A stretch of DNA of 36,312 nt from Bacillota bacterium (GCA_030529605.1 JAUMWO010000005.1:1-36312), one strand, 5' to 3'; positions 1 to 8,136 are shown, counted from the first letter of the stretch. Numbers and translations are program-made. Notes: generated by a model not told the origin, from the sequence alone.

Positions 1-1201
1 CGACCGCAGCTCCGACAAAGAGGTTGCAACCGTAAGGTGGCGTACAGAGCCCGATCGCGAGGTTGACCGCCATGATGACGCCGAAATGCACCGGATTGAC
101 CCCGATCGCGCGAACGGTCGGGAGGAGCAGAGGCGCCATGACGATGATCGCCGGCACGGTATCGAGGAAGAGACCGACGATCAGCAAGATGACATTGACG
201 AAGAACAACACGATGAGCGGCTCGCTCGAGACATTCGTGAGGAACTCCGTAATCATCTGCGGCACCTTTTCGTAAGTCATAAAGGTCGAGAAGACCGTCG
301 AGTATCCCAGGAGGAAGGAGGTGACGCCGTTGAGCACCGCCGTGTCCAGGAGCACCTTCTTGAGCCCCTTCCAATCGAGATCCTTGTAGACGAAGAGACT
401 GATGATGATCGAGTAAACGACCGAGATACAAGCCGCTTCGGTCGGTGTAAAGACGCCCGAGTAGATTCCGCCGAGAATGATGACCGGCGAGAGCAATGCC
501 CAGAATCCCTCTTTTACGCTCTTGCCGACTTCCTTGAGTCGATAAGACAGCGCCTGACCGACCGGAACCATTTCCTCACCGCCCTCGGAACGTTTCTTCT
601 TGAGGTCCACGCCCTTGATGGTGCAAAGGATGGTGTTGGCAGCGAGGAACAGCAATCCGAGCAGGACACCCGGCAGCACACCGGCGAGGAAGAGCTGCGG
701 GATCGAGATCTTGGTCGTCGCGCCGTACAGCACGAAGGAGAGGCTCGGAGGAATGATCGGTCCGACGATTCCGCCAAAGCAGACGACCGTCGCGGCATAT
801 GCCGGATCGTAGCCCTTCTTTTTCATCTCCGGAATCATCATACCGCCGATCGCCGAAGTCGTCGCCATCCCCGAACCGGAGAGTGCGCCGAAGAACATAC
901 AGGCGATGATGGTGACGCCGCCGATCGCGCCGTTGACGAAGCTGATGAGCGTCGAGGCGAAGTGGACGATGCGTTTTGCGATTCCGCCGGTGGACATGAT
1001 CAGTCCGGCGAGCATAAAGAACGGAATCGCCATAACGGTGAACGAAAAGATTCCGCTGTAGGAATACTGTGCGTTGATCGCCATGTTGAGATCCGAGAAG
1101 AGCGACATCGAGAACATCGTCGCTCCTCCGATCGAGAATCCCACCGGGACTCCGATCATCAGGAGAACAAACAATGCGATAAAGAGCGCGATGACTGCCA
1201 T
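1..1201 (-). CDS. dctM: TRAP transporter large permease DctM (3' end cut by window)
   Basis: Integral membrane subunit that carries out sodium-driven solute import in a tripartite TRAP transporter. Reading the minus strand from the ATG at 1201 gives about 400 residues of uninterrupted, very hydrophobic sequence with the DctM family look: a start like MAVIALFIALFVLLMIGVPV, then GALSGSGMATTSAIGG and GPIIPPSLSFVLYG, typical of the two re-entrant hairpin regions, and LDTVPAIIVMAPLLLP near the end of the visible part. The stop codon lies outside the window. The start overlaps the dctQ stop (TAATG), so the two are translationally coupled. The family is sure; the substrate cannot be told from the permease. 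Confidence 0.95.
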   Translation of the reverse strand, partial: MAVIALFIALFVLLMIGVPVGFSIGGATMFSMSLFSDLNMAINAQYSYSGIFSFTVMAIPFFMLAGLIMSTGGIAKRIVHFASTLISFVNGAIGGVTIIACMFFGALSGSGMATTSAIGGMMIPEMKKKGYDPAYAATVVCFGGIVGPIIPPSLSFVLYGATTKISIPQLFLAGVLPGVLLGLLFLAANTILCTIKGVDLKKKRSEGGEEMVPVGQALSYRLKEVGKSVKEGFWALLSPVIILGGIYSGVFTPTEAACISVVYSIIISLFVYKDLDWKGLKKVLLDTAVLNGVTSFLLGYSTVFSTFMTYEKVPQMITEFLTNVSSEPLIVLFFVNVILLIVGLFLDTVPAIIVMAPLLLPTVRAIGVNPVHFGVIMAVNLAIGLCTPPYGCNLFVGAAV

Positions 1202-1716
1202 TATGCCTGTCCTCCTTCTTCCGAAACGGCGACGATCGGCTTCGGCGCCTTGATCGCGCGGATCGCTTCCACCAGGAAGATCAGGGCGCGCATAATGAAG
1301 AGCCCGCAACCGAGAACCAGGGACAGATAGCCCCACGCGGTGCTGATCTTAATGCCCGCATAAGGGATTTTCATCTGAATGCCCATCATTTGAACCGAAT
1401 AGTACAGCGTGATGCCGCAGATCAGGATCAAAATAATCTCGGAGAGCGCTTCGAGCACCTTTTGCGCCTTATACGGCAGCATGTCCACAAACAGCGTGAT
1501 CTTGATGTGCTCCTTGCGGCGATGTCCGATGCTGATGCCGAGCCACGAGAGCCAGACAAAGATGAATTTGCCCAGCTCTTCGGACCAGACCAGCGAGTTG
1601 TTGAAGACGAAGCGCATGATAACTTGGAAGAAAATGATGCCGACCATCCCGGCAAACATCGTCACCATCGCAAAATCTTCGATCTTGTCAATGAAGCGGA
1701 GTATTTTTTTTCCCAT
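1201..1716 (-). CDS. dctQ: TRAP transporter small permease DctQ
   Basis: Small four-helix membrane subunit of the TRAP transporter, 171 residues, the usual size. Helices are visible at about residues 15-37, 48-66, 88-108 and 128-150. The stretch NNSLVWSEELGKFIFVWLSWLG is the characteristic DctQ signature around helix 2, and it is followed by a conserved GISIGHRRKEHI loop. The gene lies between dctP (15 bases upstream) and dctM (stop and start overlap as TAATG), the standard P-Q-M order. It scaffolds the large permease rather than binding substrate. The whole unit should be transcribed from the sigma-54 promoter ahead of dctP. Confidence 0.95.
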   Translation of the reverse strand: MGKKILRFIDKIEDFAMVTMFAGMVGIIFFQVIMRFVFNNSLVWSEELGKFIFVWLSWLGISIGHRRKEHIKITLFVDMLPYKAQKVLEALSEIILILICGITLYYSVQMMGIQMKIPYAGIKISTAWGYLSLVLGCGLFIMRALIFLVEAIRAIKAPKPIVAVSEEGGQA

Positions 1717-1731
1717 ATGATTTGTTCATCC

Positions 1732-2766
1732 CTAAGGGCGTGTTTTGAGCCACTTCTCGACCATTTCATCCCCCGCGATGCCGCGCTGGTAGTCATAAAC
1801 AGGCTGAACGGCCTCCTGGAACGCTTTGATTTCTTCCGGAGTCAGCGTGTACACCGTAGCGCCTTCCGATTCGAAACGCTTGATGTACTCTTGCTCTTTC
1901 GCGTACTCTTCCTTGCGTTGTTCTGCCGCTACATAGTGCACACCTTCCTCGAGAACCTTGCGGTCCGCCGGATCGAGCGATTCGATCCACTCGAGCGAGC
2001 AGATGATCGGGAACGGCGAGCTCGCATGGTTGGTCAACGTGACATGCGGCGCGATCTCGTGGAGGTTAAAGTCGTTGAAAACGCCGAGCGAGTGGTCGAG
2101 CGCGTTGATTTGGCCTTGCGAGAGCGATGTTACAACCTCACCCCAAGCCATCGGAGTCGGATTGGCTCCCATCGCTTTCCAGATCTCGATGTTCAGGTCG
2201 TTTTGCGCGATTCGGATCTTTTGCCCTTTGAGGTCGGCGCTGTTGTGGTACACCTTGTCGCGGCTGATGACTTGGCGCATGCCGTTGTAATACATATCGA
2301 TGCAGTAATAGCCCGCATCTTTCAGTGTCTCGTTGAACAGTTGGAGACCGCCGTTTTCAAAGGTTCCCTTTTCCCAATCCGCAAACGAAGGGTAGAGATA
2401 AGGCAGGTCGATGCAAGTCGATGCCGGGCCCGAAGCGGATGTGATAACCGAAGAAAGGTCAAACATCATCGTCACGGTGCCGATCTTAATCCCGGAAACA
2501 AGGTCCGGCGTGTCACCGAGAGATCCGTCCGAGTACACTTCGATCTTGAAGCGTCCGGGTGCTTTTTCCTCGAGGTATTTTCCGAGTGCCTCGGACCAGA
2601 GGTGCGTCGAACGTTGCGAAGAGTCCGTGTGACCGATCTTGATGACGATCGGCTGCGAAGCGTCCGGTTTCTTTGCGTCTCCACCGGTCGCATTTCCGCC
2701 ACAGCCTGCAAGCAGGGAGAGAGTCAGTGCCAGCACCAGAGCCAGTACCATGAGTTTCTTTTTCAT
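1732..2766 (-). CDS. dctP: TRAP transporter substrate-binding lipoprotein DctP
   Basis: Extracytoplasmic solute receptor of the TRAP system, 344 residues. The start at 2766 is chosen because AAGGAAGGA sits just before it and a lipoprotein signal peptide follows at once (MKKKLMVLALVLALTLS, lipobox LAGC at about residue 22); an in-frame ATG 14 codons upstream has neither. The mature part begins with IKIGHTDSSQ and contains LKGQKIRIAQN, where the family's conserved carboxylate-binding arginine lies, and a GEVVTSLSQGQINALD segment typical of DctP. A carboxylate substrate is therefore likely, but which one cannot be read from the sequence. The nearby kinase and regulator probably control it. Confidence 0.95.
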   Translation of the reverse strand: MKKKLMVLALVLALTLSLLAGCGGNATGGDAKKPDASQPIVIKIGHTDSSQRSTHLWSEALGKYLEEKAPGRFKIEVYSDGSLGDTPDLVSGIKIGTVTMMFDLSSVITSASGPASTCIDLPYLYPSFADWEKGTFENGGLQLFNETLKDAGYYCIDMYYNGMRQVISRDKVYHNSADLKGQKIRIAQNDLNIEIWKAMGANPTPMAWGEVVTSLSQGQINALDHSLGVFNDFNLHEIAPHVTLTNHASSPFPIICSLEWIESLDPADRKVLEEGVHYVAAEQRKEEYAKEQEYIKRFESEGATVYTLTPEEIKAFQEAVQPVYDYQRGIAGDEMVEKWLKTRP

Positions 2767-2828
2767 ATGTCCTTCCTTTCCCGCGTGCCGAGCCTCATCG
2801 GGCTTCACGCGATGTTCTGAGAGACATT

Positions 2829-2847
2829 ATTGCAAGGATTATGCCAA
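2829..2847 (-). promoter_or_regulatory. sigma-54 (-24/-12) promoter of dctPQM
   Basis: Minus-strand sequence TTGGCATAATCCTTGCAAT has GG and GC exactly 12 bases apart, as in the TGGCAC-N5-TTGCW consensus. Transcription would start near 2820, giving a 5' leader of about 53 bases before the dctP ATG. The gene immediately upstream encodes a sigma-54 activator, which supports the call. Confidence 0.8.
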
Positions 2848-2913
2848 AAACCTCTTGCGGCCGGGAGCTCGAGTCTGCATAGCCGGATTTCGGTTTCGAT
2901 CGAAAAGCAAATA

Positions 2914-2941
2914 AAAAGCGTGAAATGAGCTTCACGCTTTT
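2914..2941 (-). terminator. Terminator of the response-regulator gene; possible activator site
   Basis: A perfect 11-base inverted repeat (AAAAGCGTGAA / TTCACGCTTTT, 6-base loop), followed on the minus strand by a T run, lies 18 bases after the regulator stop. It reads as an intrinsic terminator. Its centre is also about 107 bases upstream of the predicted dctP start site, where sigma-54 enhancer proteins bind, so GCGTGAA-N6-TTCACGC could double as an upstream activating sequence. Confidence 0.7.
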
Positions 2942-2959
2942 GCCTTGAAGTGTGAAATT

Positions 2960-4336
2960 TTATTCCCGCTTTTCGACCGGGATCTTGAGCTGGCTGATTT
3001 TGTTCCAGAGCTGTCGCGTGCTCAGTCCGAGCTCGTCCGCCGCCCGTGTGACATTGCCGCTGCTCCGCCGTAGAGCTTGCTCGATGAAGTCGCGCTCGAA
3101 CGCGCTCCGAGCACCGCGCAGTGTACGTTCCATGGTCGCCGGATTCGCCGCAGAACCGCTTGCATCGACCTGCGGCATGCGAATTTCGTCGATGGTCACG
3201 ATTCCGTCCTTGCTGAGGGCGATCATACGCTCGATGATGTTTTTCAGCTCGCGGATATTTCCGGGATAGCTGTAGTGCAGCAGGAAGTGCTCCACCTCCG
3301 GTTCGATTCGGACGATCTTTTTCTTTTGATCCGCCTCGATCTTACGCACGAAGAAGCGGATCAGATCCGGCAGATCTTCCCGGCGCTCACGAAGCGTAGG
3401 GATGCGCAGAGTCAAGGTGTTGATGCGGTACAGGAGATCCTCGCGAAACCCGCCGTCGAGGATCTGTTTGTCCAGATCTTTGTTGGTGGCGGATACGAAG
3501 CGGATGTCGAGATCGATCGATTGGTTGCCGCCCACGCGTTCGATTTTCTTGTTTTCGATCGCGCGGAGCAACTTGCCCTGCGTAGCGAGCGGGAGATCGC
3601 CGATCTCGTCGAGAAAGAGCGTGCCCAGATTGGCCTGCTCAAATTTGCCGACGCGGGTTTCAATCGCGCCGGTGAACGACCCCTTTTCGTGACCGAAAAG
3701 CTCGGACTCGATGACTCCTTCGGGATAGACCTGACAGTTGATCGCGACAAAGGGTTCTTGGCGGCGGCTGCTCAGCCGGTGGATGTAGTTGGCGACGACT
3801 TCCTTTCCGACGCCCGACTCTCCCAGCAAGAGGATGTTGATCCCCGTGTCCGCCGTGCGCTCACACATATCGAGCAGCTCGCGATATTGCGGGTTCTTGG
3901 TCTCGATGAAGAGTTCCTCTTCGTTGCGATTGCTGAGCAAGATCTCATTTTTGCGGCGAAGACGGGAGATTTGCGCAAAGCGCTCCACTTTCATCACCAA
4001 TTCGTTCATATCCGCGCTCTTGACGAAATAGTCGCCGGCACCGTAACGCATGGAGTCGACGGCGCTTTCGATGCTCCCGAACGCGGTCATCACAATGATG
4101 TCGACGCTTTCGTTGCACTCCCGGATATGTCGGATCAGTTCAACGCCGTCCATCACCGGCATCTTGAGATCCGTGACGACGAGTTGCACCATATTCTTTT
4201 CGAGATAAGCCAGGGCTTCCGCACCGTTCGAACAGCTTGCAACCTTGTATCCCAGATCCGAAAGGATCAGAGTCAGGACGCGCTGATATTCGATTTCGTC
4301 GTCGACGATCAGTATTTTATAGCCTTTGTTGGACAT
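2960..4336 (-). CDS. Sigma-54-dependent response regulator (DctD/NtrC type)
   Basis: Enhancer-binding transcription activator of 458 residues with three domains. The N-terminal receiver (about 1-120) has the acidic pair in ILIVDDE, phospho-acceptor D56 in VVTDLKMP, the switch T in VMTAFGS and the K in YFVKSAD. The central AAA+ domain (about 145-380) has Walker A GESGVGKE, GSFTGA (a variant of the sigma-54-contacting GAFTGA loop, near residue 217) and Walker B GTLFLDEIGDL. The C-terminal Fis-type helix-turn-helix (about 415-455) contains NVTRAADELGLSTRQLWNKI. The start MSNKGYK at 4336 lies inside the end of the kinase gene (20-base overlap); longer in-frame upstream sequence is only the kinase read in another frame. 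It most likely drives the sigma-54 promoter at 2829-2847. Confidence 0.93.
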   Translation of the reverse strand: MSNKGYKILIVDDEIEYQRVLTLILSDLGYKVASCSNGAEALAYLEKNMVQLVVTDLKMPVMDGVELIRHIRECNESVDIIVMTAFGSIESAVDSMRYGAGDYFVKSADMNELVMKVERFAQISRLRRKNEILLSNRNEEELFIETKNPQYRELLDMCERTADTGINILLLGESGVGKEVVANYIHRLSSRRQEPFVAINCQVYPEGVIESELFGHEKGSFTGAIETRVGKFEQANLGTLFLDEIGDLPLATQGKLLRAIENKKIERVGGNQSIDLDIRFVSATNKDLDKQILDGGFREDLLYRINTLTLRIPTLRERREDLPDLIRFFVRKIEADQKKKIVRIEPEVEHFLLHYSYPGNIRELKNIIERMIALSKDGIVTIDEIRMPQVDASGSAANPATMERTLRGARSAFERDFIEQALRRSSGNVTRAADELGLSTRQLWNKISQLKIPVEKRE

Positions 4337-6314
4337 GATCGAGATTCTCCTTGATCGGCAATCGGATGCGGAAGGTTGTCCCGACGCCCGGTTCGCTTTC
4401 CACGGTGATGTTGCCGTCGTTATTATACAATTCCGTGCTGATGATATAAAGTCCGAGCCCTGTGCCCTGCTCCTTCGTCGAGAAGAACGGGTCAAACACG
4501 CGCTCCAAAGCACTGCGTTCGATGCCGCGGCCATTGTCCGACAAGGTGATTTCCAGCTGATCTGATTGACGACAGATGTGGAGCTTGACCTCTTTGCGTT
4601 CGCGTTCCATTCCTTCCAGGGAATCGATGCTGTTTTGAATCAGATTGAGCAATGCCATGCGCAGCACATCCTCGTTCAGTCGCACCGTCTCCTTGATCGG
4701 AGGCGAAATCTGATATTCGAAATGGATTCGTTCGCGTGTCAGATGGATCTGTACGAGTTCCGAGATCATTTGCAGCAAGGCGTCGAGATCGACATCGCGC
4801 ACTTCTTCGTTGGAGAGCTTGGAAAAGCGGAGCAGATTTTCGATCAAACTGTTGATTCGTCGCACTGAATCTCCGATCACGGAAATCGCGTGCCGCGCGA
4901 CTTCGTCCAGTTCTTTTTTCTCGATGATGTAGCTGTAGCTGCGGATGAGACCGAGCGGATTGCGGATCTCGTGCGCGAGCCCGGCGGAGAGGCGCCCGAC
5001 CGCCACCATCTTGGCTTCCTGCCTTGCACGCTTTTCGTTGAGGTGTTTTTCGGTATAATCTTCGACGACGAGGAGGGATTTGCCTGCGACATAGTCCTGT
5101 TTGACCACATAGTAGTAGGCGCCTTGCAACTGGAGCAGTTCTTCCTTGTCATGTTCCCAAAACGGGCGGAACGATTCTGTCGTACGGATGTCCGCTCCGA
5201 GGATTTGATCGCGGGACAGTCCGAGCATCCCGTGAATCGCGTCATTGCACTCGATGATGCGGCAGTCCGTATCGACGACGAGGAGTCCGCTCGATATCGA
5301 GTCGATGATCCGTCGGAGCTCCTCTCGGCTCTCGGAAAGCTCGCGCGTGCGCGTATTGACGCGTTTTGTGATCACGTAGTTCCAGCTTGAAAACGCCACG
5401 ACGAGCACCAGAATCGAAGCGATCACGCGGTACGCCGTATCGATGTATCGGAGGTCAAATCCTTCGGAATCGTAGTCACCGAGCCAGCGGTACTGGGTCT
5501 GCGCGATCAGATTTTTGCGCTTGAGCTCGACGATGCCCTTGTTTAGGATGGTCAGCAGCTCCGTGTTGTCCGGAGTAACTTGAAACGACCGAGGAGAGCG
5601 GTACAGCACGTCGCCGATCGCGCGGTAAGTTGAGCCTCGATTTGTGACGCCGAGGAAATGCGTCGCTTCCATGTCTTCGCCGAGGAAACCCGCAACATCC
5701 CCTCGCGACAGAAGTGCAAAAGCTTGGTAGATGTTGTCGACATAGACGACGCGCACCCCCTCTGCATTGAGGCGGTTTAAAACCGTCTCGTTCGTCGCAT
5801 CGCGCTCGAGTGCGACGACGGTGCGACCGGTCAAATCCGCAATTCGATGGAAATAAGACGACTTGGAGACAAAGATCTGTGTTTTGACGACGCAGAGCGG
5901 CATCCCGTAATTCGAGCTGCTTGCTTCCTCTCCCGGCATTTCGGTGACGATCGTATCGACGCTTCCCGTCTCCAGTGCCTCCGGGAGAGACTCCGCCGAG
6001 AGGACTTTGACCAACACATTGCCTCCGAGCTCGATCCCGATTTGCGAGAAATAGTCGATCAGGATTCCGGCATTGTAATTGTTGTATTGGTTGGTAAAGG
6101 CGAGTGGGGGATCATTGGCGATTCCCACGACGATCGGACGCTCGCGGATGCGAGCACGTTCTGTCTCCGTCAGTGCCGCGCTGTATCGGTAAAAATCCCC
6201 GATCCCCAGCTCGTAGCGAATCCGGATATCGAGTATATGCAAGACAAATAGAATCGCGATCGCTGCGAGTACGATGCCGATGGCAGATTTCGTTAAGATG
6301 CTGCGAATTTTCAT
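4317..6314 (-). CDS. Sensor histidine kinase with periplasmic solute-binding domain
   Basis: Membrane sensor kinase, 665 residues, partner of the overlapping response regulator. Transmembrane segment at about 8-29; extracellular bacterial solute-binding family 3 domain at about 55-275 (VGIANDPPLAFTN, then IDTIVTEMPGEE); second transmembrane segment at about 290-312; PAS domain at about 330-425 (GLLVVDTDCRIIECNDA); HisKA with H448 in GLAHEIRNPLG; ATPase domain with N-box NLIQNSIDSL, DNGRGIE and EQGTGLGLYI. The binding-protein domain suggests direct sensing of a small amino- or carboxylic-acid ligand, much as DctB senses a transported substrate. The gene starts 32 bases after the ABC-F gene on the same strand, so some transcripts may run through. 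Confidence 0.93.
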   Translation of the reverse strand: MKIRSILTKSAIGIVLAAIAILFVLHILDIRIRYELGIGDFYRYSAALTETERARIRERPIVVGIANDPPLAFTNQYNNYNAGILIDYFSQIGIELGGNVLVKVLSAESLPEALETGSVDTIVTEMPGEEASSSNYGMPLCVVKTQIFVSKSSYFHRIADLTGRTVVALERDATNETVLNRLNAEGVRVVYVDNIYQAFALLSRGDVAGFLGEDMEATHFLGVTNRGSTYRAIGDVLYRSPRSFQVTPDNTELLTILNKGIVELKRKNLIAQTQYRWLGDYDSEGFDLRYIDTAYRVIASILVLVVAFSSWNYVITKRVNTRTRELSESREELRRIIDSISSGLLVVDTDCRIIECNDAIHGMLGLSRDQILGADIRTTESFRPFWEHDKEELLQLQGAYYYVVKQDYVAGKSLLVVEDYTEKHLNEKRARQEAKMVAVGRLSAGLAHEIRNPLGLIRSYSYIIEKKELDEVARHAISVIGDSVRRINSLIENLLRFSKLSNEEVRDVDLDALLQMISELVQIHLTRERIHFEYQISPPIKETVRLNEDVLRMALLNLIQNSIDSLEGMERERKEVKLHICRQSDQLEITLSDNGRGIERSALERVFDPFFSTKEQGTGLGLYIISTELYNNDGNITVESEPGVGTTFRIRLPIKENLDHVQQRL

Positions 6315-6346
6315 AAAGACCTCGGGAACAGTGTAACATCAAATGG

Positions 6347-7867
6347 TTATTGCAACCAGAGACCTTCGGCTGTCAGTCGATACTGCACGGTACAGACTTC
6401 GTCGAGAAAGGCGCGGTCGTGCGAAACGGCGATGATCGCCCCCGGAAAACTGCGTAGGACAGCACGAAGCTCGATGTTGGATAAAGGAGAAAGATTTCGG
6501 GTCGGTTCATCCAAAAGGAGCACGTCGACCGGATCGAGCATAAAGCGTGTGAGAAACAACTTCGCGCGCTGTCCGCCGGAAAGGGCATTCGGAGAGTGCT
6601 GCATTTCGTCGTAGGAAAAATTCATGCTTCCTAGGAAGGTGCAGATTCGAGCAATCTCATCCCGCGCACCATCCGAACCGGACAAGAACTCAATTGCACT
6701 CCGTGCCTCGCCGAGAATCTGCATGTAGTTCTGGGGCATATACCCGACGTGCAGTCGGGGAGGGATCGCCCTATGGATCACTTGAAGCAAGGTCGTTTTG
6801 CCGATTCCGTTGGGACCTACGATCGCGATCTTTTGCGGTCCGTCGATCGTCAAATGGATGGTTCTGGCCAGCAAACGATCGCCCGCTGTCAGATTTTCGA
6901 GATGCAGATCAAGCACACGGGTTCCGCTGTGGATGCGAGTTTCAGGCCGAAAGCGCATGAAAATTCCTTCTTCACGTTCCGGGCGCTGCGTGCGATGCTC
7001 ATCTTCCCGTTCAAAGCGTTCGCGCATCGATGTCAGCGACTTCATTTTCTTTTTGAGGAGTCGTCCGGTCGCGGGATCCTGACGCGTGATGACACGTTGC
7101 TTATGCTGCACGCGCTCAAAGATCTGTTGAAACCGTTCTTGCTGTGCTTTACGTTCGCTCTCTTCCTTCCTTGCTCGTTGTTCTTGGATCTGAAACCGCC
7201 GATTTCGCTCATCGACATACTCTCGATATCCCCGGTGCGCGACAGTGACCCTCGGCTCGGTACGATGCGACAATTGTTCGATGTGGATGATGGTATCGGC
7301 TACGGCTTCGAGCAGACGTTCGTCGTGCGAAATCAACAAAAGGGGAATTTCGAGATGGCATAGAAAATCCTCCAGCCAACAGACGGTATCCCGATCGAGA
7401 TCGTTCGTCGGTTCATCCAGCGTCAGAATGGTCGGTTCCTTCAGCAGTTCGATGAACAGAGCCATTTTGATCCTTTCGCCCCCGGAAAGACTGCGGAAAT
7501 CGCGAAACGGAGAAATCAGGTCTTCCGAAATTCCGATCGAATCGAGCAATCGATAGTAACGGCGGTAACAATCGGCATCACGAGCCGGTGCAACGAGGTC
7601 TTCGGTGGAACTCCGGAGCATGGATTCGGAAAAGAGTTGCGGGACATAACCGATGCGCTCTCGATGGCATAAAATGCTTCCCGATCGGATCAGATAGTCC
7701 TCGGTTCGAGTCGGGTCGACGATCGTCTGCAAAAGAGCGGATTTGCCGTTGCCTTCCTCGCCGATGATGGCGACTTTTTGGCCGGGCTGCAGTGAAAAGG
7801 AGAAGTCCTTTAATAGGATCCGATGATCCGTTTTGAGTGTGAGAGAAAGGTTTTGAATCGACAACAT
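6347..7867 (-). CDS. ABC-F family ATPase (probable ribosome-protection/antibiotic-resistance type)
   Basis: Cytosolic protein of 506 residues with two ATP-binding domains and no membrane segment, the ABC-F layout. Domain 1: Walker A GEEGNGKSAL (about 36-45), signature LSGGERIKMA, Walker B ILTLDEPTNDLD. A charged linker (about 225-300, rich in R/E/Q with KKKMKSLTSMRERFE) corresponds to the P-site tRNA interaction arm. Domain 2: Walker A GPNGIGKTTL, signature LSGGQRAKLF, Walker B VLLLDEPTRNLSPLS. The RNLSPLS variant and the length of about 500 residues resemble clostridial ABC-F proteins of the resistance branch rather than housekeeping EttA types, but this is from memory of the family. The leader structure upstream fits an antibiotic-inducible gene. 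GGGAGGT precedes the ATG at 7867. Confidence 0.9.
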   Translation of the reverse strand: MLSIQNLSLTLKTDHRILLKDFSFSLQPGQKVAIIGEEGNGKSALLQTIVDPTRTEDYLIRSGSILCHRERIGYVPQLFSESMLRSSTEDLVAPARDADCYRRYYRLLDSIGISEDLISPFRDFRSLSGGERIKMALFIELLKEPTILTLDEPTNDLDRDTVCWLEDFLCHLEIPLLLISHDERLLEAVADTIIHIEQLSHRTEPRVTVAHRGYREYVDERNRRFQIQEQRARKEESERKAQQERFQQIFERVQHKQRVITRQDPATGRLLKKKMKSLTSMRERFEREDEHRTQRPEREEGIFMRFRPETRIHSGTRVLDLHLENLTAGDRLLARTIHLTIDGPQKIAIVGPNGIGKTTLLQVIHRAIPPRLHVGYMPQNYMQILGEARSAIEFLSGSDGARDEIARICTFLGSMNFSYDEMQHSPNALSGGQRAKLFLTRFMLDPVDVLLLDEPTRNLSPLSNIELRAVLRSFPGAIIAVSHDRAFLDEVCTVQYRLTAEGLWLQ

Positions 7868-7874
7868 AAACAGA

Positions 7875-7941
7875 CCTCCCAGGAGGGATTCCGCGGCAAT
7901 TCAAGTCCAAAGGACCGATATTTGAATCGCTCGATCGGGTC
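7875..7941 (-). promoter_or_regulatory. Candidate attenuator leader of the ABC-F gene
   Basis: Minus-strand leader with mutually exclusive hairpins. Stem 1 pairs GACCCGAT (7934-7941) with ATCGGTC (7913-7919). Stem 2 pairs GCGATTCAA (7922-7930) with TTGAATTGC (7896-7904), capped by GTCC/GGAC (7905-7908 with 7912-7915). The arms overlap, so both cannot form. CCTC and GAGG at 7875-7886 can also close over the ABC-F ribosome site. Confidence 0.5.
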
Positions 7942-7955
7942 TACTTGTTGTTCAT
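7941..7955 (-). CDS. Four-codon leader peptide MNNK
   Basis: On the minus strand ATG AAC AAC AAG TAG is preceded by GGAGG (7961-7965), five bases before the start. It lies between the promoter and the hairpins of the ABC-F leader, and its stop codon abuts an arm of stem 1. Such very short ORFs are the sensing element in many antibiotic-inducible resistance genes. The role here is inference; translation is supported only by the ribosome site and position. Confidence 0.5.
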   Translation of the reverse strand: MNNK

Positions 7956-7981
7956 TCCAACCTCCGCAATGAATTTGTTTC

Positions 7982-8009
7982 AGTATATCACAAATTATTC
8001 CATCGACAA
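7982..8009 (-). promoter_or_regulatory. Sigma-A promoter for the ABC-F leader
   Basis: On the minus strand TTGTCG (8004-8009) and TATACT (7982-7987) are separated by 16 bases. Transcription would begin near 7975, just ahead of the leader-peptide ribosome site. Confidence 0.55.
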
Positions 8010-8060
8010 ATCGTAGTTTTCGCGGTAAAATGCCTATGGAACAAGTCGGAATTGAGTCGA

Positions 8061-8072
8061 TCGGTATACCGA
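8061..8072. promoter_or_regulatory. Palindrome TCGGTATACCGA in the divergent promoter region
   Basis: A perfect 12-base palindrome lies between the ABC-F promoter and the Dps promoter, about 36 bases before the Dps -35 box. It could be an operator. No regulator is known for it. Confidence 0.35.
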
Positions 8073-8107
8073 CCAGATTTGTTCACGATTTTTTATCAAT
8101 TCGTTAT

Positions 8108-8136
8108 TTGACTTCTCGGCGGCCGAGTGATATGAT
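8108..8136 (+). promoter_or_regulatory. Sigma-A promoter of the Dps-like gene with palindromic spacer
   Basis: TTGACT (8108-8113) and TATGAT (8131-8136) with a 17-base spacer make a near-consensus promoter. The spacer contains a perfect inverted repeat CTCGGC-G-GCCGAG (8115-8127), a natural position for a repressor or MerR-type activator. Just downstream, CATTCC (8151-8156) and GGAATG (8168-8173) form another inverted repeat around the expected start of the transcript. Confidence 0.75.

Noticed and set aside
86-1330. 414-codon plus-strand ORF opposite dctM/dctQ
   Set aside because: Its sequence is dominated by R, D, E and H runs, the mirror of hydrophobic membrane codons on the other strand; dctM and dctQ are unmistakable, and there is no ribosome site.
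1390-2820. 476-codon plus-strand ORF opposite dctQ/dctP
   Set aside because: Antisense shadow of dctP and dctQ with no recognisable domain.
3077-4354. 425-codon plus-strand ORF opposite the response regulator
   Set aside because: Shadow ORF; the minus-strand regulator has all motifs in order.
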